The translations under genes and the position numbers were made by a program. A model generated the notes under the pieces. It was not told where the DNA came from. It ran no database searches and saw nothing but the letters and a program-made list of their open reading frames with translations. 64,000 nt of DNA. It comes from Lautropia mirabilis. Lineage in GTDB: Bacteria > Pseudomonadota > Gammaproteobacteria > Burkholderiales > Burkholderiaceae_B. Shown one piece after another: positions 29,315 through 38,082 of the stretch (its first letter is position 1; the number at the start of each line of letters is the position of its first letter). Location: NCBI GenBank assembly GCA_945876565.1, contig CAMCOS010000006.1, positions 43,498 through 107,497 on the forward strand, given 5' to 3'.

Positions 29315-30817
29315 TTAGCGCGGAAAAATAAAGCTCGAGGCTTCACGTACCTCTGTTTGTCGGCCGCTTTCTGATTTTGACTGCGTTACAAATGTGATGG
29401 GATGCGAGCCTGTCTCGGCTGCGTCATAAGGTGCCTGCACCACCACCGGCAGCAACAGATTAGCTGTGGCCGGTACCTCGATATCAGTGGCAGGCTGTTT
29501 GCCACCACCACCGGACAACACATGGAGATCAGGCAATCCTTGTGCAGTGATCGAAAGCTTTAATGCTTCCTCAGAGGCATTCAGGATCTGCAAGCGGTAC
29601 ACGTTCTCAATCAAACCGCCAGCCACTTCTCGACCAAGTGCGCCTCTGTCTCGAATGATGTCCACCCGCAAGGTCTCGCGAGTCGCCAATGACCCGAAAA
29701 ACACGGCAATAATGATGGCCATCAAGGCAGTGTAGATCAGCACGCGCGGACGAAACAGGCGCTTACGCACCTGAGAATCCGTCAGTTTCTCAAGAATCCC
29801 TCGCTCGGAGGTGTATCGAATGAGACCCTTCGGATAGTTAACCTTCTCCATCACCTGGTCGCAAGCATCTACACACGCACCACAGCCAATGCACATGTAT
29901 TGAAGTCCCTTGCGTATATCGATGCCAGTCGGACAGACCTGCACACAAATACTGCAGTCGATGCATTCACCAAGTCCTTCAGCTTTGTAGTCAGACTTGC
30001 GCGAACGTGGACCACGTGGTTCGCCACGGTTGTAATCGTAGGTCACCACATACGTATCGGAATCGACCATCACACTCTGAAACCTAGCGTACGGGCACAT
30101 GTATTTGCAAACCTGCTCGCGCAAAAAGCCTGCATTGCCCCAGGTCGCAAAACTATAGAAAAGCAACCAGAACCACTGCCAGGGGCCTAGAGCAAAGGCC
30201 AATAAGTTGGCGCCAAGCTCACGGATCGGCGCAAAGTAGCCGATAAACGTGAAGCCGGTCCAAAAAGCCACCACGATCCAAAGAAAATGCTTGTTTGCTT
30301 TAAGCCAAATCTTTTTGAGTGAAAGCGGTGATTCATCCAAGCGAATGCGAGCGACCCGATCGCCCTCTACGCGACGCTCAATCCACATGAAAATTTCAGT
30401 GTAAACGGTCTGGGGACAGGCGTAACCACAGAAAAGCCTTCCGGCCAGTGCCGTAAATAAAAATAGTGCGAGCGCTGAAATGATCAGTAGCAAGGTCAGA
30501 TAAATTACGTCCTGAGGCCATAACACCATGCCAAAGATGTAAAACTTACGAGCACCGAGATCAAACAGCACGGCCTGCCGGTCGTTCCATTGCAACCAAG
30601 GCAAGCCGTAATAGAGCAGCTGAGTCAACACCACCAAGGCCACGCGCCATCGGGCAAACGACCCGGTGACTGATCGCGGGTAGATCTTGCGTCTCACATC
30701 TCTTAAGGTGTCCTCAAGAGAGTCGGTGACAGTTTTGCGTTTCGCCCCTGCCGGGCGCCATGGCGGCGGCTCTTCAGTTTCCGGCAGATTCTGTGCTGGG
30801 GTACTCTCTGTGGTCAT
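29315..30817 (-). CDS. ccoG: Cytochrome c oxidase accessory protein CcoG
   Basis: CcoG (RdxA/FixG) is a membrane iron-sulfur protein that reduces Cu(II) and assists copper insertion into cbb3 oxidase. The 500-residue chain has several membrane helices, FCGYACPQTVYTEIF, and two ferredoxin-type cluster motifs, CIDCSICVQVCP and CIGCGACVDACD, followed by a periplasmic immunoglobulin-like C-terminal domain. It is complete. It follows ccoP by about 50 bp. Confidence 0.94.
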   Translation of the reverse strand: MTTESTPAQNLPETEEPPPWRPAGAKRKTVTDSLEDTLRDVRRKIYPRSVTGSFARWRVALVVLTQLLYYGLPWLQWNDRQAVLFDLGARKFYIFGMVLWPQDVIYLTLLLIISALALFLFTALAGRLFCGYACPQTVYTEIFMWIERRVEGDRVARIRLDESPLSLKKIWLKANKHFLWIVVAFWTGFTFIGYFAPIRELGANLLAFALGPWQWFWLLFYSFATWGNAGFLREQVCKYMCPYARFQSVMVDSDTYVVTYDYNRGEPRGPRSRKSDYKAEGLGECIDCSICVQVCPTGIDIRKGLQYMCIGCGACVDACDQVMEKVNYPKGLIRYTSERGILEKLTDSQVRKRLFRPRVLIYTALMAIIIAVFFGSLATRETLRVDIIRDRGALGREVAGGLIENVYRLQILNASEEALKLSITAQGLPDLHVLSGGGGKQPATDIEVPATANLLLPVVVQAPYDAAETGSHPITFVTQSKSESGRQTEVREASSFIFPR

Positions 30818-30866
30818 GCCAAACTACCTCAATAAGGCAAAGCAAATGATGGATGACGTATTTTGC

Positions 30867-31817
30867 TTACTTTGCCTGCGCATCCTGTTGATTTGAAGCA
30901 ACTTGCTGCGGACGGTTATTGGACAGACTCCAAACCCAGGCAGTCAACATCCGGACTTGTTCCGGTGTCAGATGACCACCTTGTGGCGGCATCTGGTTGT
31001 TAAGACCTTGCATGATGGCATTCACAATACGTTGCTCCGAACTACCGTATAACCAGACGCCATCCGTCAAACTCGGGGCACCAAGAATTTTGTTGCCTTT
31101 ACCATCGGCGCCATGGCAAGCTGCGCAATTCGCCATGTAGGTACGCTGACCCTTGATTGCAGCCAATTGGTTGTGAGCCAGCCCGGACAGAGACCGCACA
31201 TATTGAGCCGTGTCCGTCGCTGCTGACGCATCGATCACACCCGTGAAAGCAGGCATGATGCCGTGGCGGCCATTCACAATCGTGTACTCAATATCTGCAG
31301 GTGTACGTCCCCACTGCGAGTCACCTTCAACCAAATTTGGAAAGCTCGGGCTGCCCTTGGCATCTGAACCATGGCACTGGGCACAGTTGTTCAAAAACAA
31401 ACGCTGACCGATTTGTTTGGCTTCGGGGTTGGCAGCGATTTGCTCAATCGACATGGCATCAAACTTCGCGTAAAGCGGCCGCACGGATGCAATGTGCTTT
31501 TGCTCTGCCTGTTCAACTTCTTGTGCTGAGGTGTAGTTCAACAAACCTGAATAGCCACCCAGCCCTGGGAACAGGACCAAATAACCCAGTCCAAAAGCAC
31601 AAAAGCCGAGATACATCACGATCCACCAGCGGGGAATCGGGTTGTTCAGTTCACGCAAATTACCGTCCCAGACATGACCGGTATCGGTGACTTCCTCTTC
31701 TTTGCTGTTTTTAAGGTACTTTTTTTGGCTATTGAGTAGCCAAATACACCAAACAATCCCGATCAAGGAAACGCCACCAATCCACCAGCTCCAAAATCCA
31801 CTCACAAAATCATTCAT
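30867..31817 (-). CDS. ccoP: cbb3 oxidase subunit III (diheme cytochrome c)
   Basis: A 316-residue membrane-anchored cytochrome that takes electrons from the bc1 complex or soluble cytochrome c and passes them to CcoO. An N-terminal helix near residues 10-28 and a second near 65-85 are followed by two heme-binding CxxCH sites, CAQCH and CAACH, each with a later Met ligand. Its ATG overlaps the ccoQ stop as ATGA, which indicates translational coupling. Confidence 0.96.
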   Translation of the reverse strand: MNDFVSGFWSWWIGGVSLIGIVWCIWLLNSQKKYLKNSKEEEVTDTGHVWDGNLRELNNPIPRWWIVMYLGFCAFGLGYLVLFPGLGGYSGLLNYTSAQEVEQAEQKHIASVRPLYAKFDAMSIEQIAANPEAKQIGQRLFLNNCAQCHGSDAKGSPSFPNLVEGDSQWGRTPADIEYTIVNGRHGIMPAFTGVIDASAATDTAQYVRSLSGLAHNQLAAIKGQRTYMANCAACHGADGKGNKILGAPSLTDGVWLYGSSEQRIVNAIMQGLNNQMPPQGGHLTPEQVRMLTAWVWSLSNNRPQQVASNQQDAQAK

Positions 31818-31996
31818 GATTTTTTCACCTCGACATTCTTGTCTTGCGCCTCGGGCTTACCCTCATCGGGCAACTCAAACGGCAGGTTGGCCGCTGCGTC
31901 GATATCTTTCTTGTGTTTAGGGGAAAACGCCCACCACACAATCCCGAAAAAAACCACCATGGCCAATACAGTCCCTACCGCATTCAGGACACCCAT
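31814..31996 (-). CDS. ccoQ: cbb3 oxidase subunit CcoQ
   Basis: A 60-residue single-helix protein (MGVLNAVGTVLAMVVFFGI opening, WWAF, then an acidic tail). CcoQ stabilises the cbb3 complex. The start is ATG 31996, one base after the ccoO stop. A longer frame adds 24 residues that overlap ccoO and have no family support. Confidence 0.9.
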   Translation of the reverse strand: MGVLNAVGTVLAMVVFFGIVWWAFSPKHKKDIDAAANLPFELPDEGKPEAQDKNVEVKKS

Positions 31997-31997
31997 T

Positions 31998-32675
31998 TCA
32001 GTTCTCCACCTTCGGCTCGTTGGCCACTGCTGCCTGCCGCTGCATTGCCGCATTTCGAACACCGACACCTAGGCTCTGCAAGTAGGCCACCATAGCGTCC
32101 TCTTCAGTCTTGCCAACTAACGCCTGCGGCGCCTGCTCAATTTGCTCATCGGTGTATGGAACACCGAGCATGCGCAAGGCAATCATTCGCTGCTGCACAT
32201 TCACGCCCTGAACCTTGTTCTGAGCCAACCAAGGGTAGTTGGGCATGTTTGACTCCGGAACCACGTCGCGTGGATTGCGCAAGTGAATCCGATGCCATTC
32301 GTCTGAATACCGACCGCCGATGCGGGCCAAGTCAGGTCCAGTGCGCTTTGAGCCCCACAGAAACGGATGGTCGAACACCGACTCGCCAGCCACCGAGTAG
32401 GGACCGTAGCGCTGAACCTCGGCACGCAGCATACGAACCTGCTGCGAATGACAGCCTACACAACCCTCACGGATATAAAGATCGCGCCCGATCAGCTCAA
32501 GCGGTTCATAGGGCTTAACACCGGGGGCTGGCTCAGTGGTGCTGTGCTGAAAAAACAGTGGCACGATCTGCACCAATCCTGCAAACATCACCACCACAAC
32601 GCTGCAGATGATGAGCAAACCGATGTTCTTCTCTAGGGTCTCGTGCGAGAAAAAACCTTTTTTTTCGTTAGCCAT
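31998..32675 (-). CDS. ccoO: cbb3 oxidase subunit II (monoheme cytochrome c)
   Basis: A 225-residue cytochrome with an N-terminal membrane anchor (about 15-38) and one heme site [19 protein letters not shown] carries the Met ligand region. It relays electrons from CcoP to CcoN. It lies 15 bp downstream of ccoN in the usual N-O-Q-P order. Confidence 0.96.
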   Translation of the reverse strand: MANEKKGFFSHETLEKNIGLLIICSVVVVMFAGLVQIVPLFFQHSTTEPAPGVKPYEPLELIGRDLYIREGCVGCHSQQVRMLRAEVQRYGPYSVAGESVFDHPFLWGSKRTGPDLARIGGRYSDEWHRIHLRNPRDVVPESNMPNYPWLAQNKVQGVNVQQRMIALRMLGVPYTDEQIEQAPQALVGKTEEDAMVAYLQSLGVGVRNAAMQRQAAVANEPKVEN

Positions 32676-32690
32676 TTCAATACCTATATA

Positions 32691-34214
32691 TCAAGCAGCA
32701 CTAGCAGCCGGAGGAATCGGATCCCGCGTTTCAGCTGGCACCAGCGGATTGACCGCCTTGGCACCAACCACCGTTTTAAACACGTTGTAGCCCATCAGAC
32801 AGATGCCAAACAGATACAGTGCGCCACCCAACAGACGAATGACATAGAACGGATAGGTCGCCTTGACTGACTCGACAAAACTGTAGGTCAAGGTGCCATC
32901 AGGCTCGGTAGCACGCCACATGAGGCCTTGCATCACGCCAGCAATCCACATGGCAGCGATATACAGCACCACACCAATGGTGGCGACCCAAAAGTGCGTC
33001 TCGACTAGACGCATGCTCCACATACGGTCTTTACCCCACAGACGCGGAATCATGTAATAAAGCGAACCAAAAGTGATCATCGCCACCCAACCAAGCGCAC
33101 CCGAGTGCACATGGCCAATGGTCCAGTCGGTGTAGTGCGACAAGGCATTGACCGTTCGGATCGACATCATCGAGCCTTCAAACGTTGACATGCCATAAAA
33201 CGAGAGCGACACCACCAGAAACTTCAGGATCGGGTCAGTACGCAGCTTGTACCAAGCGCCTGACAAGGTCATGATGCCGTTGATCATGCCACCCCAAGAC
33301 GGTGCCAACAAGATCAGTGAGAACACCATGCCGAGTGCCTGCGTCCAGTCAGGCAAGGAGGTGTACAACAGGTGGTGGGGACCGGCCCACATGTAGGTGA
33401 AGTTCAATGCCCAGAAGTGCACGATCGACAAACGATAGGAGTAGATCGGACGCTCAGCCTGCTTGGGGATGAAGTAATACATCATGCCCAAAAAGCTCGT
33501 GGTCAGGAAAAAGCCCACCGCATTGTGGCCATACCACCACTGCGTCATGGCGTCTTGAACGCCGGCATAAATGGAATACGACTTCCAGCCCAACAGGCTG
33601 ACGGGCAACTCAAGATTGTTGACGACATGCAAGATGGCAATGGTCAGGATATAGACCCCAAAAAACCAGTTCGCCACGTAGATGTGTTTGACTCGACGCT
33701 TAATGATGGTGCCAAAGAACACGATCGCGTAAGTAACCCAGATCAGTGTAATCAGGATATCGATGGGCCATTCGAGCTCGGCGTATTCCTTGCTGCTAGT
33801 AAAGCCCATGGGAAGCGTTAACACCGCCCCCACAATGACCGCTTGCCAACCCCAGAAAGTGAAGGCGGCTAGCTTGTCCGAAAAAAGCCGAACTTGCGAG
33901 GTGCGCTGAACCACGTAGTAGGACGCCGCAAAAAGCGCACACCCCCCAAACGCAAAGATCACTGCGTTAGTATGCAGTGGGCGTAAGCGACCAAATGTCA
34001 ACCACGGCGTGTCGAAGTTCAATGCTGGCCAGATCATCTGCGCAGCAATCAGCACACCAACTGCCATCCCGACAATGCCCCAAACGACCGTCATGATCGC
34101 GAATTGGCGAACTACTTTGTAGTTAAACGTTTCAACTGTTGCGGCCTTCGCTGATGACCCTGAGGTCGCAGTGGGCTCGAACGACCCTGCCATCGTCCCT
34201 GGTACGCTCGCCAT
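32691..34214 (-). CDS. ccoN: cbb3-type cytochrome c oxidase catalytic subunit
   Basis: A 507-residue, 12-helix heme-copper oxidase of the C family that reduces oxygen with high affinity. Conserved histidine-bearing segments are visible: [16 protein letters not shown] (low-spin heme), [11 protein letters not shown] (CuB, with the cross-linked Tyr region) and [10 protein letters not shown]. The N-terminal 30 residues are a Ser/Thr/Ala-rich extension. An FNR box lies upstream at a class II distance. Confidence 0.96.
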   Translation of the reverse strand: MASVPGTMAGSFEPTATSGSSAKAATVETFNYKVVRQFAIMTVVWGIVGMAVGVLIAAQMIWPALNFDTPWLTFGRLRPLHTNAVIFAFGGCALFAASYYVVQRTSQVRLFSDKLAAFTFWGWQAVIVGAVLTLPMGFTSSKEYAELEWPIDILITLIWVTYAIVFFGTIIKRRVKHIYVANWFFGVYILTIAILHVVNNLELPVSLLGWKSYSIYAGVQDAMTQWWYGHNAVGFFLTTSFLGMMYYFIPKQAERPIYSYRLSIVHFWALNFTYMWAGPHHLLYTSLPDWTQALGMVFSLILLAPSWGGMINGIMTLSGAWYKLRTDPILKFLVVSLSFYGMSTFEGSMMSIRTVNALSHYTDWTIGHVHSGALGWVAMITFGSLYYMIPRLWGKDRMWSMRLVETHFWVATIGVVLYIAAMWIAGVMQGLMWRATEPDGTLTYSFVESVKATYPFYVIRLLGGALYLFGICLMGYNVFKTVVGAKAVNPLVPAETRDPIPPAASAA

Positions 34215-34284
34215 GGTTTAAGTCCTCGGATTAAGTAATAGAGATTCCCGGGAGTAATGATGCAGATCAATTGCACCAAGGGCT

Positions 34285-34298
34285 TTGATATGGATCAA
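34285..34298. promoter_or_regulatory. Perfect FNR box upstream of ccoN
   Basis: TTGAT-ATGG-ATCAA matches the consensus exactly. It starts immediately after the ccoS stop and lies about 77 bp before the ccoN start. A -10-like CATCAT at 34262-34257 puts the box near -41.5, so FNR should activate ccoNOQP directly at low oxygen. Confidence 0.8.
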
Positions 34299-34454
34299 TC
34301 AAGATCGTTTGGGTCTGTCATCATCATCCAAAATAGATCGACTGGCATGGTCAGGATCATCGTACTGACCAGAAAACACCGCCCACCACAGCACCGCGCC
34401 AATCAGACTGACGAACAGCAATGACAGAGGCAAGAGAAAATAGAGAACTTCCAA
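34299..34454 (-). CDS. ccoS: cbb3 oxidase maturation protein CcoS (TTG start)
   Basis: A 51-codon frame beginning at TTG 34454 reads EVLYFLLPLSLLFVSLIGAV, then WWAVFSGQYDDPDHASRSIL and an acidic end. This is the CcoS family pattern: one helix followed by WW-x3-SGQ-[FY]-DD. CcoS is required for heme and copper insertion into cbb3 oxidase. No ATG exists in this frame. TTG follows the ccoI-like stop by 11 bp, so translation is probably coupled. An upstream ATT is a less likely start. Confidence 0.85.
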   Translation of the reverse strand: MEVLYFLLPLSLLFVSLIGAVLWWAVFSGQYDDPDHASRSILDDDDRPKRS

Positions 34455-34465
34455 AATAAAGTCTT

Positions 34466-35428
34466 TTATGTTCTGGCCAAGCCGTTGTAATCCGGCGACG
34501 GGCCGCTAGGCGCGGGCTCACGGTACAGGCGCCAGGCATTGACGGTCACGGCAATCGATGAAACGAACATCGCAAGCGCAGCGAGCCATGGGGTGACCAG
34601 TCCACCCGCGGCCAACGGTGTGGTGATAATGTGAAAAATTACCGAGCCGAACAAGTTTTGGCGTGTCACCCGACGTGCACTGGCAAACAACTGAGTGGCT
34701 TGCGCTTCGGTCATGTTCGGGTAGGCGGCCAGCGTCGCATTGGCCGCTGCCAAAGAGACCGGCGCCGACATGGACAAGGCACAAGGGCAACTCATGACCA
34801 ACAACGACACCATCACGGGCAATGCATAGGCTGGGTCTATCACCCACCATACGATCGCCACAACGAACGCAATCGCTAGCTGCACCACCACAAACCACAT
34901 GGCCACCTGATCAGCATGATGCATCAAGGGGCTGCGCAGCTGCTCAAGTGTCTGCGAATGGCGCGAACTGTCAACGGACTGTCGGGCACGTAACTCAAAA
35001 AACCGTGCAGTCAGCAAAAAAGCGACAAACATCGTCACCGAGTCAAAGTAAACCTCACCCTCGCCCGTCATCGTCGTCACCAAACTGGGCACAAATGCCG
35101 CGATCATGCTGACCGCCACCGGCACATCCATGGTGATACGGCGCTCACGCCATGCCTGCGCCACGCCTTTCCATACAGGCCAGGCCGAGTAAAGAACCAC
35201 CGGCACAGTCAAGGCCAAACTGGCCCAGTTCATCAAAAAAATCGCCCAGTCCAACACATCAAGATTGTCTTGACCAAAGGTATCCTGCCGCAGATAGCCA
35301 GGCAAGGCGAACATCATCACCTGCATCATGGCCAGCCACGCCAAACCAAGGCGAACCAGCATGCGCCTGCGCGACATCATTTCGTCGTGGGACAGAGGGC
35401 GATTTAGCGCAGAAATGGACTTTGACAT
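34466..35428 (-). CDS. CcoI/FixI-like copper ATPase lacking all cytoplasmic catalytic domains
   Basis: In the place where ccoI (copper P1B ATPase) normally lies, an intact 320-codon frame encodes only the membrane part. Helices MA-MB are at about 24-45 and 60-85, M1-M2 at 100-145 (DVPVAVSMIAAFVPSL, YFDSVTMFVAFLL), M3-M4 at 175-225 with the metal site CPC at 214-216, and M5-M6 at 250-300 (ARRVTRQNLFGSVIFH). The N-terminal metal-binding domain, the actuator domain (TGES, expected between 150 and 165), and the whole phosphorylation/nucleotide part (DKTGT, expected after 235) are absent. Both excisions are in frame. It cannot hydrolyse ATP. It has an FNR box of its own and is followed by ccoS, so it is likely still expressed. 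The start is uncertain: no ribosome site precedes 35428, and Met23 is an alternative. Confidence 0.85.
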   Translation of the reverse strand: MSKSISALNRPLSHDEMMSRRRMLVRLGLAWLAMMQVMMFALPGYLRQDTFGQDNLDVLDWAIFLMNWASLALTVPVVLYSAWPVWKGVAQAWRERRITMDVPVAVSMIAAFVPSLVTTMTGEGEVYFDSVTMFVAFLLTARFFELRARQSVDSSRHSQTLEQLRSPLMHHADQVAMWFVVVQLAIAFVVAIVWWVIDPAYALPVMVSLLVMSCPCALSMSAPVSLAAANATLAAYPNMTEAQATQLFASARRVTRQNLFGSVIFHIITTPLAAGGLVTPWLAALAMFVSSIAVTVNAWRLYREPAPSGPSPDYNGLART

Positions 35429-35463
35429 GGGCTAAATGCTAGACGAGCCGGTCATTGACTGAC

Positions 35464-35477
35464 TTGATCTACATCAA
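35464..35477. promoter_or_regulatory. Perfect FNR box upstream of the ccoI-like gene
   Basis: TTGAT-CTAC-ATCAA is an exact consensus site, 36-49 bp upstream of the annotated ATG at 35428. With a -10-like TAGCAT at 35441-35436 the start point would fall at about 35429. The mRNA would then be leaderless at 35428 or translation would start further in. Confidence 0.75.
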
Positions 35478-35537
35478 ATTCACAACGGGTAGGATACTGA
35501 GTCATGGGCGGTGGGCCAATTTTGAAAGTGCCAGCCA

Positions 35538-35582
35538 CAAATAGCAACGGCCGTCCACTTAAGGGACAGCCGTTGCTATTTG
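35538..35582 (-). terminator. Hairpin downstream of aceA
   Basis: CAAATAGCAACGGC pairs with GCCGTTGCTATTTG, extended inward by GTCC/GGAC, in the gap 60 bp after the aceA stop. The T tract is short, so it may be an intrinsic terminator or an mRNA-end stabiliser. Confidence 0.7.
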
Positions 35583-35640
35583 AACGATATGAGTTCTCTA
35601 ACAAGCGGCAACCATGTGCCGCCAGTTAGCCAAGCTCAAA

Positions 35641-36945
35641 TTAGTGCGATGCCTCGAACTGGGCTTCCTCGGTCGAGCCGGTCAGTGCCGTGGTCGAAGC
35701 TTGGCCACCTTCGATAGTCTGGGTCACGGCATCAAAGTAGCCAGTACCCACTTCACGCTGGTGTTTGACTGCCGTAAAGCCACGATCTGCAGCAGCGAAT
35801 TCTTTCTGCTGCAACTCCACAAAGGCTGACATGTTGTCACGGGCATACTTGTATGCCAAGTCGAACATGCCGTAGTTCAGTGCATGGAAACCAGCCAGGG
35901 TGATGAACTGGAACTTGTAACCCATGGCACCGAGCTCGCGCTGGAACTTGGCGATGGTCGCGTCATCGAGGTTTTTCTTCCAGTTAAAGGAAGGTGAGCA
36001 GTTATAGGCCAACAACTTGCCTGGGAACTGACGGTGAATGGCTTCCGCAAATTTGCGGGCGTAGTCCAGATTGGGTGTAGCGGTTTCGCACCAGATCAGG
36101 TCTGCATAGGGCGCGTAGGCCAAACCACGGCTGATACCCTGGTCAATTCCGGCGCGGGTGCGGAAAAAGCCTTCAACCGTGCGCTCACCGGTCATGAAAG
36201 GACGGTCATTGTCGTCCACATCGCTCGTGACCAAATCAGCCGCATCGGCGTCCGTGCGAGCCAACAGGACAGTCGGGACACCCATGACATCGGCTGCCAG
36301 ACGCGCTGCACTGAGCTTACTGACTGCCTCACGCGTAGGCACAAGCACCTTGCCGCCCATGTGACCACACTTCTTAACGGAAGCAAGCTGATCCTCAAAG
36401 TGCACGCCACTGGCGCCAGCATCGATCATGGCTTTCATCAATTCGAATGCATTGAGCACACCACCAAAGCCGGCCTCTGCATCAGCCACGATGGGAGCGA
36501 GGTAGTCGATGTAACCATCGTCGCCTGGGTTTTTGCCTTCCATCCACTGGATCTGGTCGCAACGCTGCAGCGCGTTGTTGATGCGGCGCACCACCTGCGG
36601 CACTGAATTGGCGGGATACAGAGACTGGTCTGGGTACATTTCACCAGCGAGGTTGGCATCACCAGCGACTTGCCAGCCTGAGAGATAAATGCCTTTGAGG
36701 CCGGCCTTGATCTGCTGCATGGCCTGGTTACCAGTCAAGGCGCCCAGCGTGTTGATAAACGGCTCGGTGTTCAGCAATTTCCACAGCTTCTCGGAACCCT
36801 GGCGAGCCAGCGTGTGCTCAACCATGGTCGAGCCGCGCAAACGCACCACGTCCTCAGCGCTGTAGTCGCGCTTGATGCCTTGCCAGCGGGGGTTTTCAGC
36901 CCATTCTTTCTGCAGGGCGCGAATTGCTGTTTCACGGGTGTTCAT
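35641..36945 (-). CDS. aceA: Isocitrate lyase
   Basis: Isocitrate lyase (434 residues) splits isocitrate to glyoxylate and succinate, the first step of the glyoxylate bypass for growth on acetate or fatty acids. The catalytic signature KKCGHMGGK (about 192-200) is present with its active-site Cys, as are [10 protein letters not shown] and [11 protein letters not shown]. The length is that of the classical enzyme. It is transcribed alone, divergent from queF across a 282-bp AT-rich region with two palindromes. No malate synthase gene is adjacent. Confidence 0.96.
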   Translation of the reverse strand: MNTRETAIRALQKEWAENPRWQGIKRDYSAEDVVRLRGSTMVEHTLARQGSEKLWKLLNTEPFINTLGALTGNQAMQQIKAGLKGIYLSGWQVAGDANLAGEMYPDQSLYPANSVPQVVRRINNALQRCDQIQWMEGKNPGDDGYIDYLAPIVADAEAGFGGVLNAFELMKAMIDAGASGVHFEDQLASVKKCGHMGGKVLVPTREAVSKLSAARLAADVMGVPTVLLARTDADAADLVTSDVDDNDRPFMTGERTVEGFFRTRAGIDQGISRGLAYAPYADLIWCETATPNLDYARKFAEAIHRQFPGKLLAYNCSPSFNWKKNLDDATIAKFQRELGAMGYKFQFITLAGFHALNYGMFDLAYKYARDNMSAFVELQQKEFAAADRGFTAVKHQREVGTGYFDAVTQTIEGGQASTTALTGSTEEAQFEASH

Positions 36946-37102
36946 TTCTAATCTCCTGGATGAGTTAAGTCACAAGTCAAAAAACAAAAATAATTTGGTT
37001 CCACCATGGAATAAGTCTAACGATCTTGTGCGTTGCAAAGAGCTCTTATGTCTTATATAAGACAATATTTTTTATTGTTTAAAAACAATGAGATATAAAT
37101 TT

Positions 37103-37126
37103 AATTTCATGATAAGAAATGAAATT
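37103..37126. promoter_or_regulatory. Palindrome AATTTCAT-N8-ATGAAATT upstream of aceA
   Basis: An 8-8-8 inverted repeat, perfect in its arms, about 160-180 bp upstream of aceA and 100 bp upstream of queF. It shares the TGAAAT core with the palindrome at 37176. Both may be operators for one regulator. Confidence 0.45.
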
Positions 37127-37175
37127 CACGTTGATGAAATCGCTTTATGCGGCATCGCACCAGATATTTTTGCAA

Positions 37176-37195
37176 TGTGAAATGCAGATTTCACA
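37176..37195. promoter_or_regulatory. Perfect palindrome TGTGAAAT-N4-ATTTCACA
   Basis: Two perfect 8-base arms around GCAG, 33 bp before the queF start, with a further TGAAAT nearby at 37198-37204. The symmetric form suggests binding by a dimeric repressor. I cannot name the protein. Confidence 0.55.
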
Positions 37196-37227
37196 AAATG
37201 AAATTTCGACCCATTACAATTTTAACC

Positions 37228-38082
37228 ATGAATAAGATTCCCCTTCCCGTGCACGATACGGACCTGCCCTTGGGCAAGGAAAGCACCTATCCACAACGCT
37301 ATGACGCAACACTGCTATACCCAATCGCCCGCAGTCTGGGCAGAGATGCCATCGGCTTAGGCGCCGATCATCTGCCGTTTATAGGCTGGGATTTATGGCG
37401 CGGTTACGAGTTGTCCTGGTTAAACCCCAAGGGCGTGCCACGCACGGCGATTCTAAAAGCTTGGGTAGCGGCTTCAAGCCCCTGCATTATTGAGTCGAAA
37501 TCGTTCAAGCTCTACCTCAACAGTCTGAACAGTGAACGGTTTGAGAATACACAGGCGCTTGAGCAACGAGTTGCCCTGGACATCGAACGAGCAGCCGGTG
37601 CGCCAGTCAAAATTCAAGTGATTCACCCAGCCCAATTTGAAACCGAGCCTGTGTATGAGCCCTCGAGTGGCGTCAGCATTTGTCTGGACGAACAAGACAT
37701 TGAGGCAAGCGAGTACGAACCCAATGCGGATTTGTTAAGCCTGGCTTCTGCTGAAGTGGTCACAGAGTCGTTGTTTTCTCGGCTACTGAAATCGAACTGC
37801 CCGGTTACCGGTCAACCCGACTGGGGCAGTGTTCACATCGACTACCAGGGTGCTGTCATTGACCGTGCATCGCTGTTGCGCTATATCGTTTCGTTTCGGC
37901 AGCACCAAGGGTTTCACGAACAGTGCGTCGAGCAAATGTTCTGCGACATCCTGGCGCGCTGCCAACCTCAAACGCTATCAATTTATGCGCGCTACACCCG
38001 TCGCGGCGGCATGGACATCAATCCGTGGCGTGCAACAGTCGGCGTGCCCGAACCTAACTTGTTGCGTAGCGCCCAGCAGTAG
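37228..38082 (+). CDS. queF: NADPH-dependent 7-cyano-7-deazaguanine reductase (QueF, type II)
   Basis: QueF reduces preQ0 to preQ1 in queuosine synthesis. At 284 residues this is the two-domain (type II) form. The NADPH-binding motif ESKSFKLYLNS and the catalytic Cys segment LKSNCPVTGQPDWGS are intact. ATG 37228 gives MNKIPLPVH. A longer frame from 37147 would run through the palindrome region and has no family support. Together with queH at 19.0 kb, two steps of the queuosine pathway lie in this window. The 3' end overlaps the MFS gene by 29 bp. Confidence 0.95.
   Translation: MNKIPLPVHDTDLPLGKESTYPQRYDATLLYPIARSLGRDAIGLGADHLPFIGWDLWRGYELSWLNPKGVPRTAILKAWVAASSPCIIESKSFKLYLNSLNSERFENTQALEQRVALDIERAAGAPVKIQVIHPAQFETEPVYEPSSGVSICLDEQDIEASEYEPNADLLSLASAEVVTESLFSRLLKSNCPVTGQPDWGSVHIDYQGAVIDRASLLRYIVSFRQHQGFHEQCVEQMFCDILARCQPQTLSIYARYTRRGGMDINPWRATVGVPEPNLLRSAQQ

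Noticed and set aside
34357..34539. 60-codon minus-strand frame over ccoS
   Set aside because: It is in another frame and is Arg/Ser-rich without a helix; the TTG-started CcoS frame explains the region.
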